Shown here: positions 32,902 to 44,347 of the stretch, piece by piece
How the letters are laid out: every line of letters begins with the position of its first letter
Position numbering within the stretch: position 1 is the first letter of the stretch
Made by a program: the position numbers and the translations under genes
Assembly: GCF_033807575.1 (NCBI RefSeq)
Contig: NC_084704.1
Coordinates: forward strand, 23,785,968 to 23,849,967
Length of the DNA stretch: 64,000 nt
Direction of reading: 5' to 3'
Origin: Cydia pomonella
Lineage: Eukaryota; Arthropoda; Insecta; Lepidoptera; Tortricidae
The notes under the pieces: model-generated
What the model saw: only the letters and a program-made list of their open reading frames with translations
The model's database searches: none
Told to the model about the DNA's origin: nothing

Positions 32902-35475
32902 AACACAACCTAACCTAATTGTAACAGATTGAACTTGTGTCGGCCTGTTGTGTAACCTGTTGGTTAAGCTTATCTTTACACAACATGCTTCTGTGCCTTT
33001 GGAAGCGAGCACTGTGAGATAACGCCGTTTGTAATGTTGCTTAGAGTTGGGTTAGTGGTAGCTTTAGAAACATCGTCCGCTGTATATTGAACAGATTATA
33101 GGTAGGACTAATTGTTGGTACACCTACTTGGTAATTGAACTTATCCTTAACTAAACCAATTAGTAGAAAAAGTTTAGTCAATGCATCTTATATGAGTAAG
33201 TATTAGTTTTACAATTTAAATTTAAATATTTCAATAGGTAAACACTATTTTTCAACACCTATTGTTTGCGATTTTCTTCTTATTATTTTCCACTTCACCG
33301 TTTTCTAAAAATGTAGCAAATGCTGTATGAAATATCTAACATGAAATGGCTTTCGAATACAGATGCTGAAACAGACGTCGAATTCTCCCCGAGGCCATTA
33401 GCCCACCGAAGCGTTGCGTTCACACCTCAATTTGCAATTCACTTAAAGCAAAGGTGTTAGAAATGAAACAAATTGTACGTCCCAGCTAATTTTGCTTCAA
33501 AGTTCTGGCCCCGTAGGTAGGTATCTGACTACACAAAGCATTTAGACGCTCCAATGTCCGCCAAAGCTGATGGGTTTTTAAGTAAACGAATGCTGCACTA
33601 AGCCAGCCTGAGTGGCAGACACAGATCCCTCTCTCACTTAACTTAGACTTAATCCCTATGTTGGAATCCACTATACACTGATTAAGACCACATTCCACTA
33701 CTTTATGCTAAATATAGTCTGTAACAGATACCTAGCAATCTTAGGTTAGGACTTACGTTTTTCACTTTTGTTTCTTTAGGTACCTATATACTTATATGTT
33801 AGGTACGATAGTTTGTTCTAAAGGAATAGGAATTAGGTGAAGCTTAAGGATTTACACATGCTACAATGTTTCGAATCTGGTCGCCGCAAATTGCGTTTGT
33901 GCCTTAAACGACAAGATACAAGACATTGAATAAATCTTTTTAATTCTTGTTACTCGTGTCCCAGTCAGTAGTTAGCTCGTAGCACATATTTTACGACAGA
34001 ACATTAGTTGTATGGCTTCGATGCAGCGAGTGCAGTGGCGCACTTACTCGCAGGCGGGGCGGGGTTGGCCGCGATATTTCAGCCTTTCGGCTTCAGGGAC
34101 ACACAGGTACATGCTGAAAAGCTGATGCCTACATTAACTGGTGTTTGATGAGTCCTACTTAGTTGGCAAGAAATAAAATACTTACGTGTCTAACTGTCTA
34201 CATGATTTACGTTATTTATAATACGTCTAAATTAATGAAATTAGTAAAAAGGTCAACAAGAAAATTAGATTTACGACTTACTCGTTCAAGTACGTAAGAT
34301 AAAATAAATATATTTTTCGGGGGATAAACAAACACCGCCGTTTAGTTATATATAAGTTAATAACAACTGGGTGAGAGACGCGTTTGTTTACCGATTCTTT
34401 TTCACGCGCTTAGTCAGGATTATATGGGTTATTTATTGAGGATTCTTTTTGTCAGCAGTGGTTAACATATTATGAAACACAGTTTTAAAATATTTTTTGC
34501 CTTTTCATACATTTTGATTGTTTTGTTCCGTTTAGTAAAATACAATAAATAATTTTTTTTTAAGCTCTTCGATAAAAATTATAAATTTCTTGTATACTTT
34601 AAAGCATCGTCGAACAACGCAATATCGGCGGCACACCTGCTGTCTCAACTCGCCTGATTTAATAACGGAGCGCGTTCAATTCTTGTGACGTTATAAATTT
34701 AATATTTTTACGTCACACTTATTCTTCCATCGCTCTTGGCCAAGAGATCTTTCACGTTCAAACAGAAACCGTGCATAGAGTGTTAACAAATTTGTATTGT
34801 TACATAGATAAAATTACAGTACCGGCCAATAACATTATCGGGGTCATTCTTCAAAATCAGATTTTTCATATTCATTCCCTTGGCGATTTTTATTTGTACT
34901 AAATTGAACAAATTTAATAAAATATGAAATTTAATTTAAAAATAAGCCCTTCAATCGAATAGGCACTTTTGGTTCATTTATGACATAATTACAGCAAATT
35001 GAACTTATCTCCGTCCCACGGTACGGAACCCTAAAAATAAGGTTTTAATTTTAAGCTAAATAAATGTTAAATGTACAAATATTTAATACAAAAAACACGC
35101 CATGACTTTGTTTTTTGTTAACGTAAAAGCACAAATGAATAATTTTATTATAAGAGCACAAAACTCATTCTGCTTACTATATTCACGATTAAAAATAGTG
35201 CTTAAATAATTTAAACAGCTGTTCAAATATCAAGATTCATTGTTTTCTAATCATAAATGAATTAAATGACAATTAATTTAAAACAAATTCATTTATGTAG
35301 CTTCATATAAAAGTGACTTATGTGTCGGATGACAACATGCCATATGAACATAGAGGATGACAAACGTGGACCCCTGTATATTATTTATTTTTCAACACAC
35401 TTGCTCAAAACGACGTTTTTTTCACCAATTTTTGGCTCATAATCCTTTTTTTGTATAATTTTATATAATATAATA
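32902..35475. other. AT-rich DNA; one small GGTTCCGTA fragment
   Basis: No gene recognised. GGTACGGAACCCTA at about 35019-35032 is an inverted head fragment of the GGTTCCGTA family. A 70-codon minus frame at 33486-33698 has no recognised family. Confidence 0.4.
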
Positions 35476-35541
35476 ATTTTGTATAATTGCATTCTTATTT
35501 CAATCGAAATTAAATAGTACAAGAATGCAATTATACAAAAT
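35476..35541. repeat. Perfect hairpin, 21-bp stem
   Basis: Arms 35476-35496 and 35521-35541 are perfectly complementary over 21 bp (core GTATAATTGCATTCTT) with a 24-base loop. The perfection suggests a recent inverted duplication. It has the size of a small-RNA hairpin but is very AT-rich. Confidence 0.85.
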
Positions 35542-35574
35542 CACGCTTTAATTGCCTTGAAATTCAGATTTTAG

Positions 35575-35720
35575 GCACTAACCTGGGTTTAGAGGGGTCG
35601 TCAGCTCCTCTTTCAGGCGGCGAGGGCCCCGGAGACCAGCTCGTGCACTCACCAGACCTCTAAGGTTACCTGCACGCCTGAATATACCGCAACTCCAGCG
35701 TCCCTCCGTCCGATCTCAAG
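35575..35720 (-). other. GC-rich segment with splice-like signals
   Basis: About 140 bp of GC-rich sequence in an AT-rich area. On the minus strand it holds donor-like words CAG-GTAACC, CTG-GTGAGT and CAG-GTTAGT, and one frame stays open for about 48 codons. I do not recognise the peptide. It may be an isolated exon or a repeat fragment. Confidence 0.25.
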
Positions 35721-37190
35721 GCACAAACTTAATTTTCAACAATTTTAAGCACGATTACTCCGATTTACCAAGATAACTAACGAAAGCCAGCAAATAGGCA
35801 GCTTTTGGTGCGAAACTTATAGAGAGCGAATGCGAATTAAGTTACGAAACGTGATTAACTAAATCATCATTAATAAAAAATATAACATCAAACCTAACTC
35901 AAGATTTATTTTTAAATTTATATACAATGTATACTTAAATAATAATTCTGCATTGTCTCGTAATCTACAAACGTAATCATTTCAATGTTTTAATAATTTC
36001 AACAAGTAACAATTAAACAACATTGACCGTTCCACAAAACAATTATTGTTGAAATGTTAAGACATTTTTAGCTTCGCCTGAAGGGTTTGGCGAGAAAAAA
36101 GCACATTACTCGCCGTTCTGAGCAGGAGGTGCCACCTGCTTTCATCGTTACCATTCGGGTTATTGCGTCTAGAAAAATAAGAATCCATTGAAGGCGGACG
36201 GCGAGACATTAAGAGCTATTATAGCGAGACTTCGATGCTTAACTGTGCTAAACGGTTTCTTTACCCTTTAAATATAACTTGACATCAGTAATTTACTAAC
36301 AAATTCTGTTAGGTCGTAGGTATATGCCTGATTATAATCGGAAGTACTAACTAATTCAGATGAATGAATCAACTATCATTTCAATGATAGTCATTAATTT
36401 AGACTTTAGAGTTTATTTCTTTTACTGGTAGTCAAAATTTATAATTATATATAAATTATTTAATTTAGAAACAAATGAAACTGTTACTTAACTTTTAAAC
36501 AAAGACTGATACTGCAACACGCCTGACTGGCATAGTTGATTGGTTTATTGAAACTGCTGGAAGGAAATATTATATCGACTTTTAAAATTATTTTCTCTCG
36601 TTAATATTTTTCATCTAACTTGTCTGTAAGCGAAATGGAGGCAGTTACCGTCTAAGTACATGTTCTATAATATCGCGAAAACCGTATTTATCTATATAAT
36701 CGCGATTTATAATATTCCAAACAACTTTTTACGGTACGGAAGCAACAGCCAAATGCATGTTTATAAGACGATAACTGTTGAAGACGTTAAGTCTGCGACT
36801 TCTAACCGCACGCCACGTTCGTTCGTAAGCAATCCGTCTTTGATGAGACCGCTAATTTGATTCTGCTTGTGACAATGAGGTCTTCGCAAAACTCATTTTC
36901 CTGTACGACGTGGTTGTGCTTGAAATTCTACTATGTGCTCTGACGATTACTGATTAAAGAAAACTTTATGTCCAGTTTACAACATTTTGTCGGTTTTCAA
37001 AAATTTAACAACTGTGGAAATTATTTATAATCGTAATAGTGAGTTAATATTTTATAATTTCATAGTTGTCACTTCGGTACCTGTATCAAACTGAGACAAC
37101 AGATACCTAATACCTATTTAGAAAGGATTTTCGTCTTTTCTAAGCCTCATTTTCTCAGGACTAAAAAAATAAAGTTTGATTTATTCGCAT
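35721..37190. other. AT-rich DNA without recognisable features
   Basis: No gene. A 66-codon frame at 36660-36860 has no recognised family. Confidence 0.4.
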
Positions 37191-37199
37191 TCGTTTATT

Positions 37200-37500
37200 T
37201 CTGTCATCTCAGCTTTTCACGAATGAAAATTTTAAAAATATTTTTGAACCCTTTTTAACCTCCTTATAAGAAGAATAAAAAAAAAACGTTTAAATTACTT
37301 TTTTGTTTCGTATTATTGTGTCGTTCTACTAAGTTTCAAGTCCTTCACTCAAAATAATTTTCGTTCTTGATACTAATTTTTAACCGCCTTTTCACCACCT
37401 TTAGGGGATGAGTTTTCAGAAATACTGAAATCACTTTTATTGTTTTCTAATATCGTGTCATTCTAAAAAGTTTCAAGACCGTCACTCAAAAGTAGGTACA
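37200..37500. repeat. Dispersed repeat with internal duplication
   Basis: GTTTCAAG(T/A)CC(T/G)TCACTCAAAA occurs near 37335 and again near 37463, about 130 bp apart, with CCTTTTCACCACCTTTAGGG between them. This resembles a common lepidopteran repeat. No coding function. Confidence 0.5.
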
Positions 37501-38430
37501 CTGATGTGCCAATTTCACTAATATATGTATCTAGACCAAAAGTAGATTCCCTTTTCCCTAAATACATTCATTCTTCCTTGGCCGCAAAGCTTGCCGATCA
37601 CGGTCTATCTCTTCTATCACTACCATTTGTTTTCATAACGGATTTTTTTCTTTTTTTGCCGATGTCTATATCGAACTTGGAGAAAAACCAATTCCGCTTT
37701 ACAAAGGCGGCCAATTTATGAGCCAGTGCACGCGATCCCCGCGGGAAAACACTACCTACCTCTATACATGTATGATTTGTGGCGCTTCTCAATTCAAAAT
37801 TAATTCCGGGTTGAAAATTTGATGAGTAAATTAGGGACGTTTTACGAATGAGAAATAGGAAATTAAATTTCAGCTTCACGTCAGTGCTGACGCAATCGTC
37901 TATTGTGGAAAAGACAGATCTCCCGTCGGAGAGTAAAGTTGGTTATTACGCGTATACGTTTTAAATTGACTTAATCACAGTGGGCAGTGGGCAGGCCAGA
38001 TTGAGCTGATGATACACGACCCAGAGATCGAAAATTATAATAGGAGTTATATTAGCTGACAGACGGGAGTAAAGGCGCATGTTTGTTGTTAACCAGAGGC
38101 CCAACTCAATGCTATTGATTAGAATAAAGCTTGTTCAATACCGATGCGAATGTTCTACATAGTTATATAAAATTAAATTAGCGTTAGTTTGATACGTATT
38201 ATAGTCGATAATGTAGGTACAAAAAAATCAGATCACTTGAACTAGGCAACGTTCCTCAGTATTCCACAGGCGCCCTCTAGACTCGACAAACATTTTAGCA
38301 CATCTCCGATGACTTTCGATTATATCATCAAGCAAACAACATTATCTTCTCTTAATACCTACATAACCATAGCTGGGATTCGTAGCTCTTATACCTTTGT
38401 GCTTGTCAGTATTTCACCACCAGCGGTTGT
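37501..38430. other. No recognisable gene
   Basis: Short overlapping frames on both strands near 37506-37879 lack similarity to known families and are probably chance. Confidence 0.35.
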
Positions 38431-38496
38431 GATCTTCACAAACAGGCTTCGTTTTAATATATTTATATATTAAAACGAAGCCTGTTTGTGAAGATC
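38431..38496. repeat. Perfect palindrome with 31-bp arms
   Basis: The left arm 38431-38461 and right arm 38466-38496 are perfectly inverted copies around the 4-base centre TTTA. Each contains AACAGGCTTCGTTTTAATAT or its complement. It sits at the 5' border of a LINE relic. Confidence 0.9.
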
Positions 38497-38925
38497 GTTT
38501 GGGCATGCTTATGCTCGTGGTGGATAAAATTGCTCCTATCCTATTCGAAATTATAAAGTTTTCCTTTACCACGGATACATACCTGCTATGTGGAAAATTG
38601 CTTGATCCTTTTATTACAATTTCTAACCCCACGTCCTTTTCCCAATACCGACCCTCTCCATTCTCCCAGTTTTATTTAAAATCATCGAACACTGCTGATC
38701 TTCTCCTTTCACATCTTCACAAGCATGACTTGTTGAATCGCTTTCAATGAGGATTGAAATCCATTGTAATGTGTAGTAGTGGATGTAATTTTGAAAATAA
38801 AAAGCTCAAGGTCCTCGTATTTTTGGACTTCAGTAGTCCTTTTAATATGGTAGATTTTAATATCCTCCTTCTTATCCTTCGTGTGTTTAATATTTCTCAA
38901 ACAGCTTTGGCTTGGTTCCCTGAGG
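38497..38925 (+). pseudogene. LINE reverse transcriptase relic (L2/Daphne-like)
   Basis: Pieces of a reverse transcriptase in changing frames: FSQYRPSPFSQF and LLLSHLHKHDLLNRFQ (fingers), then KLKVLVFLDFSSPFNMVDF, which aligns with the first catalytic block of LINE enzymes (LDFSxAFDTVDH). The catalytic Asp-containing pair is altered. Several stops are present. It is interrupted at about 38925 by an ORF1-type fragment. The C-terminal end of a similar LINE appears at 39430. Confidence 0.7.
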
Positions 38926-39235
38926 GTCGCAAAGTTGGAATCTCGACACAATGCGAGTTTCAATTATTTTGTGGTAAGCGTTCCGACTGAACGTCTAGTG
39001 ACCTTCACAAAGGAGGAATTTTGGCTGAAGGGTGTCAAGTTTCGGCGGTTCCGCGGCCGGCTCCCTGACACAGCGGGGTTGCAAAATGCATCACAGCCAT
39101 AGTGTTTTTTCGTTTTTAAGATATACGAGAATTTTATAATATGTAGGTATGCTAGTTTTAAGTTATTTATCTATGGGCCCATAATTGCCTGAAAATGAAG
39201 ATTTTTCATTTATTCATTTCATTTCATTTCCTTAA
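38925..39235 (+). pseudogene. ORF1-type retroelement fragment, copy 2
   Basis: Codes for LESRHNASFNYFVVSVP, then FWLKGVKFRRFRGRLPDTAG, ending at TAG near 39100. This is the C-terminal domain also present at 31.5-31.96 kb. About 100 bp of UTR follow (TATGGGCCCATAATTGCCTG), then an (ATTTC)n tail at about 39210-39230. There is no reverse transcriptase frame between this protein and the tail. It is 5'-truncated. Confidence 0.7.
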
Positions 39236-39429
39236 ATTTTCCAGTTTTCTAGTTTTATAATTTATAAATTTTAACAAGTATAATCGCACATTACATTACA
39301 TTTCTAAATAAATACAACATGTCAGATTAAAATTAAATAGAAATAAAATAACTAATAGTTTTATAATTATAGTTATTAATATTATGTATTGGGTATTTGT
39401 TTATTTTTATTTATTTTATCGACATATTT

Positions 39430-40190
39430 GTACTTATGTAATTTTGTATCAATGTGTATTCAAAACGCCGCGTCGAAGGTCTGGAATAACATCCCTCCCC
39501 CCTTGAGAAACCTGCAAAGTATTCATAGTTTTAAGTCAAAGATGAAACAGTATTTACTTAATCATCAACTTAACCAGGAAGCCTACAGACTTGATACTAG
39601 CTGCCTGTAGTTTGTACGCTGTTACTTACGCTTACCACAAGTTTTTGTTCCTTCTGCATAGCAATAGTTCACTCCTGTTATGCCATACTTGTCTGAGTAT
39701 TATTATGTTCGTCTTCCTCTGATGCTATTTTCATAATATAAAAATCTTGTAAGTTGATAAAATGGACGCTTGATATTGGTCTGGTCTGTCATTGCCTTTT
39801 AGTTCGTGTAGCTACCGTTGGCGCTTGTTGCGTATGCGGCTGTAATGTTCAGCCAAGGTATGGTTGGACCGGACCGATACAGTGTTATGTTTACGATGCT
39901 TGATATAAAAATAATCTTTACTTAATTTAGTCGTTTTCTTTTATCTATTTTTCAATTTGTTCACTCTATATTATTTTATGTCTTTTTCCTTCTTGTCTGT
40001 TACCTTTCGTGATTTTTCTCACTTGATGTTCTCATCGGAAGATCAGCGCTGGAAGCCACCAGCAACATGCTGAGATGAGGCCATTTCGTGGCACTTTATA
40101 CTTCCTTTGTTTTTGTTATATCATGTAATTTAATGTGTCTTGTTTGTGTCTACGAATAAAAATTATTTTATTCTATTCTATTCTAAAACT
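39430..40190 (+). mobile_element. LINE 3' end with C-terminus and (TTCTA)n tail
   Basis: The frame 39440-39610 reads AASKVWNNIPPPLRNLQSIH and SFKSKMKQYLLNHQL, the standard C-terminus of CR1/L2/Daphne-type ORF2 proteins. About 560 bp of 3' UTR follow, ending in a (TTCTA)n-like tail at 40168-40188. Probably the 3' part of the relic at 38497, separated by an insertion and deletions. Confidence 0.75.
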
Positions 40191-40813
40191 GGCATTTCAT
40201 TATTTTAAGTGGTTGTACATTTTTGTTTTTGCATGTCATTCATTCTTCTCTCTTCTACTCATTCCTCAAAAGTTAACTAGAAGAGATCCTGATAAGGAGA
40301 TACCGGGATAAGTCGCCTTTGTTGTATTTAATTTACTTTATAACTGTTTTTCTCGCGTTCTTCTCATGTGTACAATAGAGCATATACATACATAGGTACA
40401 TACGGAGTACGCCTGACATTATATAACTGTTGGCAAATTAATAACACGCTGGAATATTGATGTGCACCAAAGTTTACAATAGTTTAAATAGCTTTGTGTG
40501 TAGTTTCAAAGTGGATTGGGTTAAGCTTGCCTTCTGTACACACAAGTGCGCGTAAATTTCATTGTATTAGAAAATATCGATATGTCTATTTGTGGAAATA
40601 CAATTACTACTTTAAAATATTTGAGTTAGGTAAATATTATAATTCATAAAGAGTCGTTTGAAAAGTGGAGCATAGGCAGAATTAATCAGTGTATGTTTTT
40701 CTTTTGCCATTGTTACAACCCCATTTTTTGCAGATTTAAACTTATTAAAGCTTTTAGCCATGTGTCAATCGCGTGAGTTCTTTAAATGAAGTAAAAAAAG
40801 TTTTTTTACATCA
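40191..40813. other. AT-rich spacer
   Basis: No gene or repeat recognised. Confidence 0.35.
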
Positions 40814-41450
40814 TTAGCCTAATTTAGTGTCCCACTGCTTAGCCTCCGCTTGTTTCCTCTACTCGACCCTGTTGTCTGCATATTGCCACCAATTCAGGCA
40901 GAATGCATCCAAGTCGTCCCGACATCTTCTTCTCGGTCTGCCTGCACCTCGACCTGTACAATCTGTGGTGATCTGCGGTGTTCCGTGGATCTACAATTCG
41001 AGTCGAATCAGAAACACAGAACCACGCTTCAGAAATCGAATTGTAGATTGTTTGTGTCAAGACTATACTGCGCTCCATCGCTCGTTGGCAAACCTTGAGT
41101 TTGGACTTTAAAGCCTCAGTTAACCATGTTTGAGCGCTATTCTAAGTAAGGATAGGCAGGATACAAATGTCGATGAGTTTGCGCTTGAAATACAGGGGAT
41201 GATCACCTTTCAATAGCACCTTCACGGACCAGATGATTTTCCAGGCGTTTTCGATACGTCTATCGATTTTCGCAGATTGCCGAATCAACATCTTGTATGT
41301 CCTGTCCATCTACCGTGACCCTAAGTTTTGCTCTGTATGTTATTAACTGAGTTTTCGTTCAATTCATTTTGAGTTCGACTTCAAGGCTCGCTGTGCTAAG
41401 ATCTTGTAGCATTTTTTGTAGTTGAGATGCCGTGTGTGATATTGCATAAT
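40814..41450 (-). pseudogene. RTE-like LINE C-terminus, antisense
   Basis: Minus-strand pieces spell the C-terminal region of an RTE-type ORF2: a KLDICI-like block, AMERSIVLTQTIYN and, at the end, RDDLDAFCLNWWQYADNRV with a terminal WDTKLG stop at 40814. The frame changes several times. Open frames on the + strand over this region are shadows. No catalytic box remains. Confidence 0.65.
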
Positions 41451-42364
41451 TTCAAATAACAGTCCCTAACTTGGACAATGATTATCAGTGATTATCAATG
41501 AGTATCAGGTCTACTACTACCATCTCAATGCAATAACATTTAATTAAATCAGGCTTTGAAACTATATTTACCGTATTCATGGAATTTCACTTTGTTTTCG
41601 AATTGAATTCTGTCAATTACCTTGGGGAGAGAATAACCGCAAAGTGCCCTTTTGTATACTGTTTCAGTTCGATTAAGATTGTTTCCATTAATACAACACA
41701 GACCCAGTAGTCTCAGTAATTGTCAGGTTAATAAAGAAAACAAATCGTGTAGGTAATACCAATGTTTCCAGTCATTTTAACTACCACTTTTAGTTGTTTA
41801 TATTTCCATTTTTTTTTTTATTCTAGTTGCATAGGCTAAGTAATTTTGTTGAGACGCAAAATATTACTCAATAATGTCACGTTGAAATTGCCGTCTCTTT
41901 CTGTCGGGTGAAACTAGCTCTAACAGCTTCTGAACTACTTGCGAAATAATCACTCAGTAGAAAGATATGCAAAATGAGTGTAACATCATTCGAAGTCATA
42001 TTTAATCGCGCCCCAACAGAATGGCCTAGGTTGCAAATCGTCATACTAAATAATGTTTTATTTCATTTCATTTCGTGTATTGCAGAACCTTGGTTACATT
42101 AAGGTTTTAACATGTATTAAGTCCATGCATGGTTACCCTGTCAGGGCATGGCAACATAATTGGTATTCTAAAAACCGAAAATAAAATAAATACATAGTCA
42201 AACATAAAATAGCATTCAAGTAAAAACTAGGAATTCCTTACAATTAAAATAAAGCAATAATAAAATAATTCAACACGTCATAAATATTAGTTCTAGTTTT
42301 AAAATATAATTTACAAGAAGCTCCAACTCAAAAATCTACGGTAGAGTATAGAGTATAGTGCGAC
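41451..42364. other. Mostly AT-rich DNA with a LINE-tail remnant
   Basis: An (ATTTC)n stretch at about 42060-42077, followed by GTATTGCAGAACC, resembles the reversed 3' tail of a CR1-type LINE. No gene. Confidence 0.4.
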
Positions 42365-42696
42365 AGAATTCAGTGAACAAATTAAACAACATACGTGTGT
42401 TTATAACACTTGAAATTACTATGATATTACATTAAAGACACCTTTTTTTTCAAATAAAAGAACAATTTTTGAAATCAGTTCACATGATAAAAAATTATCC
42501 TCGAAAAACCAACATACGTGCATTACATCGCAAATTAGTTAGCCGATTTGCCGATAGATGGTGCTGTACACAATTATACTTAGTATAGGTACTTCTGATC
42601 AAAAGTCTTTCGCCTTTATAGTTATACGAGATAATTCAAAGTTTGTACGGAACCCTCGGTGCGCGAGTAAAACGAACTCGCACTTGACCGGTTTAT
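42365..42696 (+). repeat. GGTTCCGTA-family repeat, 5'-truncated (left arm of inverted repeat)
   Basis: About 330 bp matching 43550-43870 in inverted orientation with moderate divergence. Shared blocks include ACATTAAAG(A/G)CACC, CCAACATACGTGC and TATACTTAGTATAGGTACTT. It ends with GTACGGAACCCTCGGTGCGC and CGCACTTGACCGG, then the next element begins 4-8 bp later. Confidence 0.85.
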
Positions 42697-42700
42697 TTTT

Positions 42701-43302
42701 AGGGTTCCGTAGCCAAATGGAAAAAAACGGAACCCTTATAGATTCGTCATGTCCGTCTGTCTGTCCGATTATGTCATAGCCCCTTTTTTCCGAAGACACT
42801 TCCAAAGTAAAAAAATGTATCCCCCCCCCTGTAACTTCTAAAATAACAGAATGAAAAATCTGAAAAAAATATATGATATACATTACCATGCAAACTTCTA
42901 CCGAAAATTGGTATGAACGAGATCTAGTAAGTAGTTTTTTTTAATACGTCATAAAATTTAAAAAAAGATTTTTTTTTTATCAAACGCATACGTGTGGGGT
43001 ATATTGGATAGGTCTTCAAAAATGATATTTAGGTTCCTAATATCATTTTTTTCTAAACTGAATAGTTTGCGCGAGAGACACTTCCAAAATGAAAAAATGT
43101 GTGGTCCCCCCCCCCCCCCCCCTGTTACTTCTATAATAACAGAATTAAAAATCTAAAAAAAAATATATTATATACATTACCATGCAAACTTCCACCGAAA
43201 ATTGGTTTGAACGAGATCTAGTAAGTAGTTTTTTTTAATACGTCATAAATGGTACGGAACCCTTCATAGGGGAGTCCGACTCGCACTTGGCCGCTTTTTT
43301 TA
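42701..43302 (+). repeat. GGTTCCGTA minisatellite element E1 (2 units)
   Basis: The head AGGGTTCCGTAGCCAAATGG is followed by an inverted ACGGAACCCT, so the head can form a 10-bp hairpin. The body has two copies of the block containing GAACGAGATCTAGTAAGTAG. The tail is GGTACGGAACCCTTC plus CGCACTTGGCCG and poly-T. The same architecture occurs at 52500 and 54101 with more internal units. Confidence 0.85.
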
Positions 43303-43552
43303 ATTTGGTCCGTTAAATGATTAAAAGGAATTCGCAGATTAGTCGTAAAAATGTAGAAATTGAGAGTAAAGGAAGCTTACGTTCAACAAATTAAGTACTG
43401 TTTAAAAAGAACAAAGGCGCTATTCGCGACATACCCAGGCGAGTTAATAATTACGGAATAATTGCAAAGTAATGAAATTCTTAATAAACCTAGAAAAGAT
43501 GCTGTAAGTTGCGATTTTTTTTTTGGAATATAAATTTTATATAAAAAAATAA

Positions 43553-44347
43553 AAAATCGGTCAAGTGCGAGTACGTTTTACTCGCGCACCGAGGGTTCCG
43601 TACAAACTTTGAATTATCTTGTATAACTATTAAGGCGAAAGACTTTTGAACAGAAGTACCTATACTAAGTATAATTGTGTCCAGCGCCATCTGTTAGCAA
43701 ATTGTCGCACGTATGTTGGTTTTTGGAGGATAATTCTCTATCATGTGAACTGATTTAAAAAAAATGATCTTGTATTTGAAAAAAGGTGCCTTTAATGTAA
43801 TCTCATAGAAATTTCAGGTGTAATATTCGTAAACACGCGTAAAGTTGGTTAAATTGCAAACTGAACTCGGAAAGATTGTTTGTTAAGACAGAGGTCTGAT
43901 TATATTTTTTCTGTAAAATTGATAGTAATGTTAATATTATGTAAAAATTTCATAATTTTTCGCCGGTAAACTACGTAGATAAGAGGGGGGGGGGGGGGAA
44001 TTTATTTTCACATTTGCCTTCATAAATATATTTTTTTTTCAAAAAAAAAAAAGAAAAAATGTTTTGGAATGTACAATTTAAAATGATACCCCACTTGACC
44101 TACCTAGTCACTAGACTTAGAAATTTTGCCCCCTCTTCATTTTTGGTATTTTCCATAATTAATAAAAATAAATTAAAAAAATAATACTTTCAATGTGTCT
44201 GGGTTAGCATTGTTCATAACTATTCCAAATTTGAAATCGATAGCTTAAGTAGTTCTCGAGATATTTAGCGATGTGACAGACAGACAGACGGATGGACAGA
44301 GTCGCACCATAAGGGTTCCTTTTGTACCTTTTTGGTACGGAACCCTA
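43553..44347 (-). repeat. GGTTCCGTA-family repeat, full-length inverted copy (right arm)
   Basis: On the minus strand this runs from the head AGGGTTCCGTACC (about 44347) through GTCCATCCGTCTGTCTGTCT to the 3' end CGCACTTGACCG at 43553. Its 3' half pairs with 42365-42696. It contains a run of about 14 guanines at 43985-43999. No protein is encoded. Confidence 0.8.

Noticed and set aside
32902..32918. CCTAA words as telomeric repeat
   Set aside because: Only two units; too short for the insect TTAGG array.
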